Source: BJGO01 sp039810885
GTDB taxonomy: Bacteria; Bacteroidota; Bacteroidia; Chitinophagales; UBA10324
Assembly (NCBI GenBank): GCA_039810885.1
Contig: JBDHXV010000025.1
Span: 1-44,006, forward strand
Direction of reading: 5' to 3'
DNA: 44,006 nucleotides
Shown here: positions 42,207-44,006 of the stretch, piece after piece
Numbering within the stretch: the first letter of the stretch is position 1
Layout: every line of letters begins with the position of its first letter
Notes under the pieces: generated by a model
What the model saw: the letters and a program-made list of their open reading frames with translations, nothing else
Told to the model about the DNA's origin: nothing
The model's database searches: none
Translations under genes and position numbers: made by a program

Positions 42207-44006
42207 TTATTCCTCTTCTTTTCGTTTCATAAATAAATCTCTGGATGAAAACCCAACGAGTAAGAGCAATAATAAGCCGGATGCTGCGATAGAGATATTT
42301 TCACCAAGCAAGAAACTTTGAGGCTCAAACTTAAATTCAACCGTGTGCTTGCCCGAAGGTATTTTCATGCCTCGCAACACATAATTTACACGTATGCATT
42401 CAGCCGGCTGATTGTCTATTGTAATGTTCCATCCATCGGGGTAAAAGATTTCGCTCATAACGGCAAATCCATCCGAATTACGCTCTGTCGTATAAATTAA
42501 ATGATTGGGTTCACAGGTTAATAAATCTATCTTTGATTGCAGGTCTTGTTTTAATGAAAGTCCTTGAACATAATCTTTAAAACGCTTGTCTAATATGGCA
42601 TACTGCCGAGGGTTAAAACGGTAATTTCTTTCTATTGTAAATAAAGATTGTGTTGCCCCATCCTGTTTTCTTACTACGCTCAATTGAGATGCTCCGGTGC
42701 GTCCTTGTTTCCATGCAAGCCCAACGGTATCGGTCTGTCCCATTTGCAGCCGAAGCATACTGATATCAACAAGTACCGTATCGACTAATATCTTGTCGTG
42801 ATTTCCTACTTCTGCTTCCTGAATGGACTTTCCATTAACTGAAATCTTTGTTCCGCTTAAAGGCTGAATTGAATACATGGGTCCAATACGATTCATTTCC
42901 TCATCTGCATTTTCTACAATCATTAAAGAATCCACATACCATGCATTACCACACACGTTAGGATTTGTTTGTGCAATAGGTTCTTTCCCTTCACCCGCTT
43001 CGGTCAAAATGTATTTACCGTTAAGCATATCAATCACATCCATATTGCTCTTAGAAATTTGATTTTCTATCAACTCTTGATAACGACGAAGTTTTACGGC
43101 GCTATACCCTCCGATTGATTTATGAAAATAGGATGTATGTGAATCATTAAAGGTATTGCCGGCAAGATTGAGTACGCGATAAGATATAGCCGGGTCTTTA
43201 AGGATTTGAACATCTGCTTGCGAGGGCAGAAACATGGCATCATAAGTAGATTTTGAAATAAAGTTTTTCTCACCGAAGTATCTGAAGTTAACAGGGATCA
43301 TATCTACAAGAATTAGGATGCCAATAAACCCTGCAAACACTAAAGGTTTAATCTTTTCTTTTAAAAGCAACCATACGCTTGCTATGCTGAGCAATACAAA
43401 TAGTAAAGAACGAAATGAGTCGCTACGCATCAAGCTTTTACGATCTTGTATTAATGCACTTTGCAGCCAATCGGGGAAACTACGATCGGACTGACCAATA
43501 AAGTCAAAAAAGCCTGTTCCCAACACCGCAAAGAATAAGCAAATTCCGGCTGTGATGCCGCCGGCTAATTTTAATGATTTTAAGAGTTCCTCTTTTGAAA
43601 CAGCTTTTGTCAATATCTTATGCATAGTTAATGCTGCGGTGATAGCAAAGGTGAGCTGCGGAATAACTAAAATCATTTCAACAGTTCGAAATTTGTTGTA
43701 TCCCGGCAAATAATAAAAGAAGAGGTCGTTAAACCACATCAGGTTTCTGCCCCACGCTAAAAAAATTGTTATCAGAGTAGCACCGAGTAACCACCAGCGA
43801 GTGCGCTCTTTAATAATAAACATGCCTAGTAAGAAGAAAAAGCAAACTACTGCGCCCAAATAAACCGGGCCGGATGTAAACGGCTTATCACCCCAATAGG
43901 TAGGCATTTGTTCGAGATACTCTGCAGCCTGAGCCCCTCCTATACCGTGTTCTTGGATAGCCTTGGCCACTGCAGATTTCGTTCCGAGCTCATGATTGGA
44001 GCTGCC
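42207..44006 (-). CDS. YfhO-family membrane protein, N-terminus beyond the right edge
   Basis: 600 codons are inside the window and the frame is still open at 44006. An in-frame GTG at 43970 is internal, because family-like sequence (G-S-S-N-H-E-L-G-T-K-S-A) continues upstream to the edge. The visible part has several transmembrane helices (residues ~36-200 of the visible chain), the characteristic Y-L-P-G-Y-N-K-F-R-T-V-E-M-I-L-V-I segment, a soluble β-rich region with F-Y-P-D-G-W, and a final helix before a basic tail (R-K-E-E-E). YfhO proteins are GT-C-like polytopic membrane proteins linked to glycosylation of cell-surface polymers. The specific substrate in Bacteroidota is unknown. Confidence 0.88.
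   Translation of the reverse strand, partial: GSSNHELGTKSAVAKAIQEHGIGGAQAAEYLEQMPTYWGDKPFTSGPVYLGAVVCFFFLLGMFIIKERTRWWLLGATLITIFLAWGRNLMWFNDLFFYYLPGYNKFRTVEMILVIPQLTFAITAALTMHKILTKAVSKEELLKSLKLAGGITAGICLFFAVLGTGFFDFIGQSDRSFPDWLQSALIQDRKSLMRSDSFRSLLFVLLSIASVWLLLKEKIKPLVFAGFIGILILVDMIPVNFRYFGEKNFISKSTYDAMFLPSQADVQILKDPAISYRVLNLAGNTFNDSHTSYFHKSIGGYSAVKLRRYQELIENQISKSNMDVIDMLNGKYILTEAGEGKEPIAQTNPNVCGNAWYVDSLMIVENADEEMNRIGPMYSIQPLSGTKISVNGKSIQEAEVGNHDKILVDTVLVDISMLRLQMGQTDTVGLAWKQGRTGASQLSVVRKQDGATQSLFTIERNYRFNPRQYAILDKRFKDYVQGLSLKQDLQSKIDLLTCEPNHLIYTTERNSDGFAVMSEIFYPDGWNITIDNQPAECIRVNYVLRGMKIPSGKHTVEFKFEPQSFLLGENISIAASGLLLLLLVGFSSRDLFMKRKEEE

Noticed and set aside
42207..43970. YfhO gene complete from the GTG at 43970
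   Set aside because: The frame remains open and family-like up to the window edge, so the GTG is internal.

Overview
This 44 kb window is chromosomal DNA of a Bacteroidota bacterium, AT-rich and densely coded. The phylum is shown by type IX secretion system (T9SS) features: a PorP/SprF-type outer-membrane protein, a type A (Por) C-terminal sorting domain, two type B (gliding-motility-associated) sorting domains, and a choice-of-anchor L domain in two tandem paralogues. Several start regions also carry the Bacteroidota -7 promoter motif TAnnTTTG. Class or genus cannot be decided from the sequence. I see no phage, insertion sequence, CRISPR array or recognisable defence locus.

Layout. 1-4533 (-): the N-terminal 1511 codons of a giant secreted PKD-repeat adhesin-like protein, cut by the left edge. 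4789-9288 (+): a compact envelope operon of an AsmA-like protein, an orphan sensor histidine kinase and a secreted TonB-C-terminal-domain protein. 9289-13854 (-): a T9SS-exported FG-GAP/VCBS repeat protein and a TamA/BamA-like outer-membrane lipoprotein. 13826-19369 (+): housekeeping genes: TrmH/SpoU rRNA methyltransferase, purC, EamA transporter, carA, eno and an FtsB/DivIC-like division protein. 19353-21447 (-): kdsB and an NfeD-type membrane serine protease. 21508-23258 (+): a LysM protein and a bacterial PH-domain membrane protein. 23294-26079: a small lipoprotein (-), a heptose-kinase-like GHMP kinase (+) and a Y-family DNA polymerase (-).

26080-26638 is the only long stretch without a gene. 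It is rich in inverted repeats and is a candidate structured RNA or a decayed element. Next come tRNA-Asp (-) with a well-matched promoter, a di-haem c-type cytochrome (+) and a bidirectional terminator.

27433-35797 (-) is a four-gene T9SS surface module. In transcription order it encodes two choice-of-anchor L / type B sorting-domain proteins, a PorP/SprF protein and an OmpA-PD40-TPR protein. The likely logic is cargo plus dedicated outer-membrane partner plus peptidoglycan anchor. 35942-44006 is a surface-polysaccharide region on both strands: a flippase, two SAM methyltransferases, an SDR-like sugar dehydratase/epimerase, two GT4 glycosyltransferases and a YfhO membrane protein cut by the right edge.

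Several starts were moved inward from the longest possible reading frame because a signal peptide or conserved N-terminus begins there (eno, LysM protein, cytochrome, PorP, second choice-of-anchor L protein, TylF-like methyltransferase). Others appear to be genuine TTG or GTG starts. Nothing here proves a new system. The best leads are the structured intergenic region at 26080-26638, the T9SS cargo-anchor operon and the AsmA-kinase-TonB-CTD operon.
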